Source of the DNA: Sabethes cyaneus
Lineage: Eukaryota; Arthropoda; Insecta; Diptera; Culicidae
Length of the DNA stretch: 64,000 bases
Assembly: GCF_943734655.1 (NCBI RefSeq)
Contig: NC_071354.1
Location: 230,262,397 to 230,326,396 of the forward strand
Direction of reading: 5' to 3'
The notes beneath the pieces are model-generated. The model was not told the origin of the DNA. It did not search any database and worked only from the letters and a program-made list of their open reading frames with translations. Shown here piece by piece: positions 33,000 through 43,065 of this stretch (the first letter of the stretch is position 1; the number at the start of each line of letters is the position of its first letter). A program made the position numbers and the translations under genes.

Positions 33000-35416
33000 A
33001 ATTTTCATCGGTCAAGAAGGGAGGAGCAAATTTTTATTTGAATTCCAGTAGTGATTGAACTTTTATTCCACTCATTCATCAATTTTGACTTCTCGAATCA
33101 ATGGATGAATGTAGAACGCTTTTTAAATGAAGCTAAAATGAACGTGGAAATTAGTTTGGAATCCATTCCATCGCCTCCGGCGAGCTTATAAATTATCAAA
33201 AAACAAATTTACCCAGCTTGTCCGGTGCTTCTTATTTAGATCTCGTTTTAATGGGCAAAAAGTGCAGTAAAACCTCGTCAGCCGGACTTTTACATTTACG
33301 GTGCCATCCATCGTCGGTCGTTGTGGTGTCCCGCCTTTTACGATGTACCCCGGAGACAATAAAGTTGACTTGAATTTTGACAATCACCACGTGTCATTCC
33401 CTCAGCCAGTGCTAGGGCCGGACGGACGGCCCAAGAAATCTGATCCACCCAAGCGTCGGTCGTGAACGCGCGGTCAAACGATGAGTTTGCGAAGAGCTTG
33501 ATTAAACATGCTTCATTTTTCATCGCTTACGGGTCGCGGCGGACTATGTGCTCCCGTGGCAGGACAAACCGACAACGACGACGACGACGACCGTGCCCTG
33601 TAGTATCCCAGTTTGTGTATTGTGTATACATAAACAACCAAACAAACGGAAACCACTGCTGCCTGTGGCGCACAACGCAGTTTGTGTAGAGCTTGTTTCA
33701 GTGCACGCGACAAACTAAATAAATAGCTTTCCACCTCCTCCAGGGATAGCAGAAGGAATCAGTACCGTTGCCGTACGGTTCCGTCACTTGTTTTTGCTTT
33801 TCACACTGTGGGATGTCCGTTGTGATTTGTGGGTAAAACTGTACACCGGCAAACAACACTTTTGTGCTATGTTTTCGATAGCTAACTCAATGTGTCAGTG
33901 AGTGGGTGGATGGTGATTAGCTGGTAGTCAAACTTCACCGGCACAAATCTTTCCAAATTTGCCCTTAGATTTCATTTTTGTGATCTCATTGGCGCTTCTA
34001 GACGCAGGAACACATTGCAAACTTCAGATTTTTATCACATTGCACAAAACCTGTTGGTTTAAGTCAGTTTTGACCTTTTCAAAAAGTTCCCCCCACCCCC
34101 CTCGCAGTAGATACGCCACCGGTTTTGTCAAAATCAGTGCTCGGCCGGCAAGTCCTGACAGAGTGAGTGCGAAGGGCTAGACGTTCGTCGCAAACCGTTG
34201 TACCGCCACTTGAATCAAACATGAGTAATGGCCGGCCCGTTAAATACATTTGCTGCAGCATATTCATAAATTTATATATTTAATCGCAATTTGCCACCGC
34301 GCACCTGCCGCTGGCAGAGTCGTGTAATAAACGGAATGGAGACTTTCTCATCCTAGTTCGCAGGTTCGCGGCCGGGGAAACTGGGAAGGAGTTCGTTGTT
34401 TTACAGTTCTAGCACCAGAATAGGATAACAACCACCACTATTGCCACCCATCCATCGCTGGCGTTGTTGGTTAGACGCCGCGGCGTGCCAGTCAGCCAGC
34501 CAGCAGCTGATTGTCACCGTCCGCCCGGTTCGTGTGCTAGTTTGTTGACGTGACGATGGGTGTGAGAGTCGGCTAATTCATTGAGGCTTTATTACGCTTC
34601 TATTTCGCCATGTAGAGCCTGCAGAGAAAAAACGGACACTTTTGGGTACAAAAAAGTTTATTAGTGTGTCAACATATGAATTAGTGATGCCGTGAGTAGC
34701 GCAAACATTGTGTAAAGAATTCCTAGGAACACTGAATAGACCAGGTCAGCTCCAGCCATGGTCTATAGTAGGATTGCCTGCCTGCAGTATTTCCGAGCTG
34801 GGCCGCAATTGAGTGTAGTTAGTCGTTGCATAGCAGCGTTCTATTGACTATTTGTCCACAGAAGGCCAGAACGACACAACAAAACTTCCGCTTTTCCCAC
34901 CCCCAGTCTTTTCACCTTCTTTGAAACAGTCTAACGAACGCAGCGCACCGCCGCGGTGGAGACGAAAAAGTTTAATTTGAAACGTTATGCTCTGCATTTC
35001 GGTGAGGTTTAATAATTCCAGATTCCAGGTTGCGATAGGAGGACAACACGACGAAATGGAAACTGCTACCGCTGCTGCTGCTGCTGCTGGGTACAAGCGA
35101 TTGTCCTGGTTGTAATGAGCTGTAATGGCTTGGTAAATGTGCGAGTAAATAGTTGCGCTCGGAATGATGTTTGCGCAGTAACGAGTGGAAATAGTGCTCA
35201 GAAATATCCGTTTCTGGAAGATAATTTTTGGCTCGTTCTAAGGCTTCTTGTTCGGTGCACTGTCCTGGGTTATGAAGATAATAATTGGAAGGAATAGGAT
35301 GGAACGGAATTAATTTAACTTTGATACGACCACATTATTTGATTTTTTTGACAATGGTAAACAATTTTCCATGTGGTTAGTACTGGTTGAGCAAGTTGAC
35401 TTTTGTTTTGTTTAAT
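33000..35416. other. Intronic single-copy-looking island, no gene seen
   Basis: GC-richer than the transposon blocks. It contains short triplet runs (GACGACGACG near 33576, GCTGCTGCTG near 35070 and CAGCCAGCCAG near 34492). Many overlapping short frames exist on both strands but none has a domain signature. It is a candidate for regulatory sequence of the channel gene on position alone. Confidence 0.45.
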
Positions 35417-36300
35417 CTAAAGCTTGGCAGATGGCAACCGTGAACTTGTGGCGTTGTCAAAATACGTAGCATTGCGACCGACAACTAGTGTATCTAAATT
35501 GATTAGTTGGTAACGACGTTTGTAGGAGGTTAACCGAAATGGATCCCTCCATGGAAGGCATCGAAGAGCAAAGCGTATAAACCTCCATTGTACAGCCTCG
35601 GTACGATCAACTCCATTTTGGTAATGTGGATTCCAAATTTGGCAGCAATACTCGACAGATGACCGCACCAGCGAACAGTATAAGGACTTTAGACAATAGA
35701 TGTTACTGAAATCCTTAGTGATCCGGAACATGAAACCTAGATTTCTAGAGGCGTTCCCGATTCCATATGAAATATGCTGCTGGAACGATAGTTTGCTATC
35801 TAATAGCACGCCTAGATCTTTGATGCAGTTAATTCTTCCAATGCTAGTACCTAAGAGCTTGTAGTCGAAAGAGCTAGGTTCTTTTCATACGGTTTGTGCA
35901 ACATCAGTCTGCTAAGTTGTCTAACGGTTGCTGAAGCACGTGGGCGTCGACGGTAGAGCTGATTCGATAGAAGATTTTCAAATCGTCGACGAAGGACAAA
36001 CGGGGAACTTTGAGTTTAAAATTCACATCATTGATGTATGGAAGGAATATCAACGGTCCTAGGTGGCTGCCTTGGGGAATTTCAGATGGAGCAGAAAATT
36101 CATCAGAATAATTATCACCAATTTTCACTGCTAGCCGACGGCCAGTGAGATACGAACGTAACCAACTGATAACTCTGCCGCCGAATCCTAGCTTTTCCAG
36201 TTTGGCTATGGCACTCTCGTGGTTAATGTTATCGAATGCTGCTATTAGGTCAAAATAAACTGCATCAGTTTGCTCAGAATGATTAGAGCTATCTATGATA
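35417..36300 (-). pseudogene. Jockey/CR1-like reverse transcriptase fragment
   Basis: On the minus strand, from about 36290 downward: VYFDLIAAFDNINHES, a FGGRVISWLRSYLTGRR segment, SEIPQGSHLGPLIF, then LSFVDDLKIFYRI. The latter shows VDD in place of the usual ADD. A frameshift near 35880 separates this from LGVLLDSKLSFQQHI and the C-terminal SVEYCCQIWNPHY region, ending at 35417. The endonuclease and the first RT blocks are missing. It belongs to the same group as the fragments at 2.5-3.3 and 58.9-60.0 kb. Confidence 0.75.
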
Positions 36301-37243
36301 TAGAGTTATAAATTATTGGGTAATGAATAGCTTAGATATCGCGATGGGCATCATCGGCTTATTTAGCGGATTTCTGTGTTCTTATAGCAAGAGAACCTGT
36401 GTTGTATTGTGCGTTGAACGGGAACGGGAATACGGGGCAAAAATCAAAACTGATAGCGCTAGACGTGTTATCAAGCTGGTGTAATGATGAAAATAGTTGG
36501 TCATCATAGCTGGCATTTGATTAAATGTCTCAAAATATTTGCCAAAATGTCTCAAGTACCAAATTTGCAACGCATTGCAAATGTTTTTCATGATTATATG
36601 GGTAGGCGATGGCTACATAAGTACAAAAGTAGTTGTGAAAGCGGCATTTATACCATAAAATCCCTGAAAGATTCAGCAATACCATGTATTGTTAGATTCA
36701 GAAGTACTTAAAGATCCACCTTGGCTGAAATTGCGAAAATCGCAAGGTATTTTGAGAAAACTTTGACGTAGGCTACATCTGGTAAATGGCTGGATAATGC
36801 GGAATATAAACCCCATAGTGATCGTTAGCCTCTTATCCAGCAACTTCGATCCCGACCTCCTCGTGGTACCAACCCCACTAAGGTCGTTTACTAACCGGGA
36901 AGGAGGTGTAGTGAGTCTCGGCACTATAAGATGGCAGCCCCATCGCGAGACTCGGTAGTGTTGCCCCAGTACGGCTACACACCTAAATTAAATTAGAACA
37001 CTTATAAAATTCAAGCAAATTCGGAGCGGAATATTCGGTAGTAACCTAGGCGACGGAACAAGGACGACGAATGGAGACACGGTACTTCGAACTGCAGATC
37101 GCTAAATCGGTGGCGCTACCAACGAACTGAGAACGGGCTTTGTAGTGTTGGGCGGAATGCAGGATCGCGTGATAGATTGGAAGGTGATCAACGAGAGAAT
37201 GTGTGTATTGAGGATAAAGGGCCGTTTCTTCAATTATAGCATC

Positions 37244-39600
37244 ACTAGCTGACCCGACAAACTTCGTATTGCCACAAATTAACCTGTGTTGTACATAAAT
37301 CATGAATCTCGGATGATCTTTGTCACTTCTCGAGTTTTGCAAGCCCCCCAGTGGGCGGCGCTTCCGACGGCGGGTGACCGGCAACACTCGCGACCGGCTC
37401 GTCCTGAATGATCTAGTGTTACTATAGATAGTTTTTGTGGTCTTGTTATTGATTAATGTTTTATGGAAGAGTCTCGAATTTCTCGAGTTGGATTAGTTTT
37501 TGAGTTTCGCAACCACAGGGGTGAGAGGTCTCTAACTATCATAAAATAAATTCAAGACTCAAAAATCTCCTACATGCTAAATCTGGTTCCATTTGCTTGA
37601 TTAGTACTCAAATTATAAGGAAATTTGTATTTCATTTGTATGGGAGCCCACGCTCTTAAAAGGGAAAGGGGTCGTAATACACCACAGAAAAAAAATTCTG
37701 CCATCTAAAACTCTCACATGCCAAATTTGGTTCCATTTGCTTGATTAGTTCTAAAGTTATGAGCAAATTTGTATTTCGTTTGAATGGGAGCCCCCCCTCC
37801 TAAAAAGGTAAGAAGTCCTAATTCATCATGGGAAAAATGGTTGCCTCCAAAAACACCCACATGCCAAATATGGTTCCATTTGCTTGATTAGTTCTCGAAT
37901 TAGGAGGAAATTTGTATTTCATTTGTGTAGAAGCCCCCCCTCTTGAAGTGTGGAAGGATCCTAATTCACCGTAGAAAATATTTTTGCCTCCAAAAACCTC
38001 CACATGCCGAATTTGGTACTATTTGCTTGATTAGTTCTCGAGTTATGAGGAAATTTGTATTTCGTTTGTATAGGACCCCCCCTCCTAAAGTGGGGAGGGG
38101 TCCCAATTCATCATTGAAAAAAAAATTGTCTCCAAAAACACACACATGCCAAATTTGGTTCAATTCGCTTGATTAGTTCTCGAGTTATGAGGAAATTTGT
38201 ATTTCATTTGTACAGGAGCCCCTCCTCTTAAAGTGGGGAGGGGTCCTAATTCACCATAGAAAATTTTCTTGCTCTCGAAAACCTTCACATGCCAAATTTG
38301 GTTGCATTTGCTTGATTAGTTCTCGAGTTATGAGGAAATTTGTATGGAAGTCCTCCCTCTTAAAGGGGAGAGGAGTTATAATTCCTCTTATAAAGAGGGG
38401 AGGGGTCTCAATTCACCATAGAATAAATTCTTGTCACCAAAAAAACACCCACATGCCAAATGTTGTTCTATTTGCTTGATTAGTTCTCGAGTTAGGAGGA
38501 AATTTGTATTTCATTTGTACAGGAGCCCCCCCCTTAGAGTGGGGAGGGGTCCTAATTCACCGTAGAAAATTTTCTTGCCCTCGAAAACCTTCACATGCCA
38601 AAGTTGGTTCCATTTGCTTGATTAGTTCTCGAGTTATGAGGAAATTTGTATGGAAGCCCCCCTCTTAAAGGGGAGAGGAGTTACAATTCCCCTTATAAAG
38701 AGGGAGGGGTCTCAATTTACCATAGAATAAATTCTTGTCACCGAAAACACCCACATGCCAAATTTGGTTCTATTTGCTTGATTAGTTCTCGAGTTATGAG
38801 GAAATTTGTATTTCATTTGTATAGGAGCCCCCCTCCTAAAGTGGGGAGAGGTTCTTATTCATCATAGAAAACATTCTTGCCTCCAAAAACACCTACATGC
38901 CAAATTTGGTTCCATTTGCTGGATTAGCTCTCGAGTTATAAGGAAATTTGTATTTCGTTTGTATAGGAGCCCGCCCCCCCCCCCCCTCTTAAAGTGGGGA
39001 GGGGTCCCAATTCATCTTAGAAAAAAATTTTGTCTTCAAAAACACACACGTGCCAAATTTGGTTCCATTTGCTTGATTAGTTCTCGAGTTATGAGGAAAT
39101 TGGTATTTCATTTGTACAGGAGCCCCCCCTCTTAAAGTGAGGAGGGGTCCTAATTCAACATAGAAAATTTTCTTGCCCTCGAAAACCTTCACATGCCAAA
39201 TTTGGTTCCATTTGCTTGATTAGTTCTCGAGTTATGAGGAAATTTGTATGGAAACCCCCCCTCTTAAAGGGGAGAGGAGTTATAATTCCCCTTATAAAGA
39301 GGGGAGGGGTCTCAAATTACCCTAGAATAAATTCTTGTCACCGAAAACACCAACATGCCAAATTTGGTTCTATTTGCTTGATTAGTTCTCGAGTTATGAG
39401 GAAATTTGTGTTTCATTTGTATGGGAGCCCCCCCTCTTAGTGGGGGGAGGGGTTTCTAACCATCACTAAAACCTTTCCTGGCCCCAAAAACCTCTACATG
39501 CAAATTTTCACGCCGATTGGTTCAGTAGTTTTTGATTCTATAAGGAACACAGGACAGACAGACAGACAGACAGACAGAAATCCTTCTTTATAGGTATAGA
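37244..39600 (-). mobile_element. Non-autonomous Helitron-like element C (family 1)
   Basis: On the minus strand it begins TCTATACCTATAAAG and ends GTCGGGTCAGCTAG, like element A, with about 13 internal units. The left flank ends AGCATCA and the right flank begins TTAACGTG. Joining these gives continuous RTE endonuclease reading frame with no duplicated or lost base. Insertion therefore took place between A and T, as expected for a Helitron. It is the longest copy here. No Rep/helicase is encoded. Confidence 0.85.
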
Positions 39601-40374
39601 TTAACGTGCACTGCACGCACGAAGGTAGACCCAACGAAGGTATACCCAACGATGAGAAAGAACGCGAGGCTGGAGGTAACGTACGACAGCTGCTCGTCAC
39701 GGGACTTCAAGATCGTCATCGGGGATATGAACGCTCAGGTCGGTAGGGAAGAGATGTGGTAGGACCCCACAGCCTGCACACCGACACGAACAATAACGGC
39801 CAACGATGTATAAACTTCGCAGCTTCCCTAGGCCTGGTGATCCGAAGCACCTTTTTCCCGCGCAAGGATATCCACAAAGCCACCTGGAGATCACCTTACC
39901 AACGTACAATGAACCAAATTAATCACGTTCTCATAGAGGAACTGGTTTTCTCTAACATCACGAACGTAGGTACGCTCCCGGCGGGGTGCGGATATTGATT
40001 TGACCATTACCTAGTAGCAGTACATGTGCGCTCAAAGCTGTCCACCGTATATCGGACACGTCAAAGCCGCCCTCCTCGGCTGAACATCAGGCAGCTAGAT
40101 AACCCGCAAGCTGCCGAGAACTACGCGCGAATACTGAATTAGGCACTGCCTTCTTCTGAGGAGTTAGATGCTTCAAACCTCGAAGATGGTTGGGGCAAAA
40201 TACGCTCGGCCATCGGAGAGGCCGCTTCGGCGGTATAGAACCTCGGAGTACACAAAATGATTAGTTTGATGGGGAATGCCAATAAGTGGTGGAGGGGAAA
40301 AAACTGCTTGGAAAAATTATCTAAGTACTGCCACTAGAGAGAACCTGGCCAAATACCGACGAGCTAGGAACCAG

Positions 40375-40482
40375 CCCAAGTAACAATTTTGGTTTTATTA
40401 CACTCTTATGATGGCATTTAAGACCAAAATTGGTCTTGAAGACCACCATAAGAGAACAATAAAACCCACATTGTTGCTTGGG
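40375..40482. mobile_element. 108-bp palindromic MITE inside RTE copy 1
   Basis: It begins CCCAAGTAACAATTTTGG and ends CCACATTGTTGCTTGGG, and the two halves are near-complementary along most of their length. It is flanked by AG on both sides. Removing the element and one AG leaves ...AACCAGTTGACC..., which fits the RTE reading frame. The family was not identified. Confidence 0.7.
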
Positions 40483-41267
40483 AGTTGACCATGGTCCTGA
40501 GGAGGGAAAAGCGCCAAAAGGAGGACAGAGATCGTGAAGAATTAGAGCAACTAGTCCGCGTTAATGACACGCGCAAGTTTTATGAGAAGGTGAACCAAAC
40601 TCGGAAGGGCTACTCACCGAAACCTGACATGTGTAGGGACGAGGGAGGGAACCTAATCACAAACCGTTGACAGCGACGAACTAGAAGTGGTAGAGGAGTT
40701 CGTGTATTTGGGATCGCTGGTGACCGCGGACGACAACAGTAGTAAGGAGATCCATTTCCCGCATTCAAGCGGGAAATCGGGCCTACTTTGCCCTTCGTAA
40801 AATGCTACGATCAGGAAACGTACGCTATTTAGACCGGTAGTTCTTTATGGACTTGAAGCCGTGACGCTCCTCACGGAGGACATACGCGCCCTTGCCGTGT
40901 TCGAGCGGAAAGTGCTGCGGACGCTATTTGGCGGAGTACAAACTGAAAGCGGAGAGTGGCGGAGGCGTATGAATTACGAACAACAGGCACAGCTTGGGGA
41001 GACTCCCATCGTACTTCTAGCGAAAGTTAGCAGGCAACGGTGGACCGGACATGTCGTAAGGATGCCGGACGACAGTGCGACGAAAATAGTCCTCTTCAAC
41101 AACCCCACCGGCACCAGGAACAGGGGGGCCCAACGTGCACGATGGCTCGACCAGGTCGAAAGCGATTTGCGACTTCTGAAACGACTAGGAAATTGGCGAC
41201 GAGTGACCCAAGACCGAGTTAGAGACGAGTGCTTGAAACAGCACGAGCTACCCCGGCTTTATGCTGC

Positions 41268-41268
41268 T

Positions 41269-41303
<35 letters not shown>

Positions 41304-41308
41304 AGAAG
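41268..41308 (+). repeat. GAA microsatellite tail of RTE copy 1
   Basis: GAA/GAG triplets, read through as poly-Glu by the preceding frame. Short-repeat 3' tails are usual for RTE elements. Confidence 0.85.
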
Positions 41309-41310
41309 GA

Positions 41311-43018
41311 CTACATCTTACCACAGGGTGTCATTTCATAATTTAGATTCTAGTATGAATGGATTTTTATGATTTAGATACCGATCGACTCTTAATAGAT
41401 GTAGTAATTATGTCATTTCTATTATAACTTTCTTTTTCAATCACGAATGAATGAAAATTTATGAAAAGTTTCGAGGTCAAATATCCCCATACATTTTCTT
41501 CGTGACCGGCTTGCTTCACAGGCAGAGACGATAGTTAAACATACCATCTGTCTACTGTGATTTTGATTACTTTATTTTTAGGAAAAAAGTAACAACGCCC
41601 CCTCGTCCCAACAGGGCGAAGAGTTTGTACATACGACGTTCAGACTTACAATAATTTGACCTCTCTGAGCTTGAGGAGTACACCAGAAAAAGTGACAAAG
41701 TTCTCTCGTTCTTAACAAAATTTCTTAGGATTAGAACCGCTCTAAACCTAGACCAATTTGATGTCCGTATTAGGGAAGTGCGCCAGAAAAAGTGATAAGT
41801 CTGCTCATCCCACCAAGGTTTCTTAGGACCGTGGATAAACCTAGTCCGATTTAATGTGCTGAAAGTGAACAGTTCTAAAAAGTGAGCGACCAACCCTATT
41901 TTTCGTTCGATTGTATCCACATACCGCAAAAATTTATTCAAAACTGACGTCTCTCATGAAAAGATATAAGCAAAAGAAAATGGATTGACAAAAATCTCTT
42001 TTCTGTGAAAAGGAGGCACAACCTTCCCGAAGGATTACTTAACGGTAGTTCCGGTAAGGTTCAGGTCTGGCACTCGTGAGGTTTTTGGTGCGTTAAAGTT
42101 TCACACCTTGTCACATAAGGTAAACATACATCATTTTTGTGCCTGGTATTAGGCGTTTCCCCACGAAAAAAACTGCAAGGTATACCAGCCCTAAGGGTTG
42201 TACGAAAGGGTGATGTAGCACTATGCCATATAATACTCGTCAATGCCCCCATCAAAGACTAACGCAAACTACATTTCTGGCATGCAATGTTGCGAAGCCC
42301 ACACTCGTGTCGTCTAATTTTCTCACACACGCGTACTCATTCTAACGAAAGCGCCGGCATAAGCGTCGCTTTCGGACTCCCGCTTGTACTTATTCATGCA
42401 TTGCGACGAGTTTTTGCGAGTGTGTGTTTAGCGAGCAGCTACGGTTGTCGCCCTCGTCCTTTGTTGCAGCCCGAGCTGCTGAAACTGATTACTCACGAGG
42501 GTTTGCACTCCTACCCGTGAGTAGAATCGAGGACGAGAATGAAGAAGAAAAGAAAAAGTAACGCAAAACCTGTATCCCAGTGCGCCACTATGCCATACGG
42601 GCAACTGATTGCTCAGGAGTTATTTGACTCGCGAATAAGTTATCCAGGAAGACGATATGAGGATGTGCGTGCGCGAGTGTGTAGGTAGCAGAATGTCTGC
42701 ACAAAGAAACCGTGGGAGGTGGCTGTTCGTTTTACGCTTGAGTGTATGACGTAAGCGTTGAATGCTATGCTTCTCATACTCACTCGCGTGAGAGTAGACA
42801 ACGTTGGTTTCTCGCTCGATTTGCAACATTGCTGGCATGTGTATGTTTATGAGTATCTGTGAGTATCACTGCCTCCCACTTGGCTTAATACAAATAATGT
42901 TTCAGGCCAAATCTGAATATCATCCAACAATCGGCCTTTTAAAGGCCACCATGTAATAACTGCTGATAATATAGATTTTTCTTGAATTGAACGATTGGCG
43001 ATGACTTCGCATTTTGAT
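41311..43018. other. Intronic stretch, no gene seen
   Basis: Positions 41311-42250 are AT-rich with no coding signature. The segment near 41936-42060 shares ATATAAGCAAAAGAAAAT with 61240, so it holds part of a dispersed repeat. From 42290 the sequence is GC-richer and looks single-copy. GGCCTTTTAAAGGCC, near-palindromic, is at 42933-42947. Confidence 0.5.
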
Positions 43019-43025
43019 AATTTTA

Positions 43026-43062
43026 GATACGTATTTCGCCTACGACTTGCAGGCTTCATCAG
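43026..43062 (-). ncRNA. Hammerhead-ribozyme-like motif (candidate)
   Basis: The minus strand reads CTGATGA (43062-43056), then A, then a stem GCCT/AGGC (43054-43051 with 43042-43039) around an eight-base loop, then GAAA (43037-43034), then TACGTATC. In hammerhead terms these are the C3-A9 box, stem II, the G12-A15.1 box, a loop-less palindromic stem III and an AUC cleavage triplet. Such tiny stem III forms, which work as dimers, are known from retroelement-borne hammerheads. Against it: one extra A lies between the first box and stem II, the mapped GCCT/AGGC stem leaves one unpaired G before GAAA, and stem I pairing is poor. It may be a decayed copy or coincidence. Confidence 0.4.
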
Positions 43063-43065
43063 TGT

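Larger units (their letters stand above)
36770..41310 (+). mobile_element. RTE-clade non-LTR retrotransposon, copy 1, broken by two insertions
   Basis: A 5' leader-like segment (about 36770-37050) is followed by endonuclease sequence (GGMQDRVIDWKVINERMCVL near 37150, then FKIVIGDMNAQVGREEM near 39704-39755 and INHVLIEELVFS). A charged linker (RREKRQKEDRDREEL) and the C-terminal part (LRTLFGG, RWTGHVVRMPDDSATK, RARWLDQVESDLRLL) follow. It ends in a GAA-rich tail (41268-41308). A Helitron (37244-39600) and a MITE (40375-40482) interrupt it. The core RT is deleted near 40670, where GGNLITN is joined directly to sequence from beyond the YADD box. Stops are frequent. Confidence 0.8.

Noticed and set aside
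37943..39440. Series of frames reading RSPPPKVGRGP or SSRVMRKFVFHLY
   Set aside because: These repeat with the Helitron minisatellite unit, occur on both strands and carry no catalytic motif.
41268..41308. Poly-Glu end of a frame
   Set aside because: The microsatellite tail of the RTE element, not protein function.
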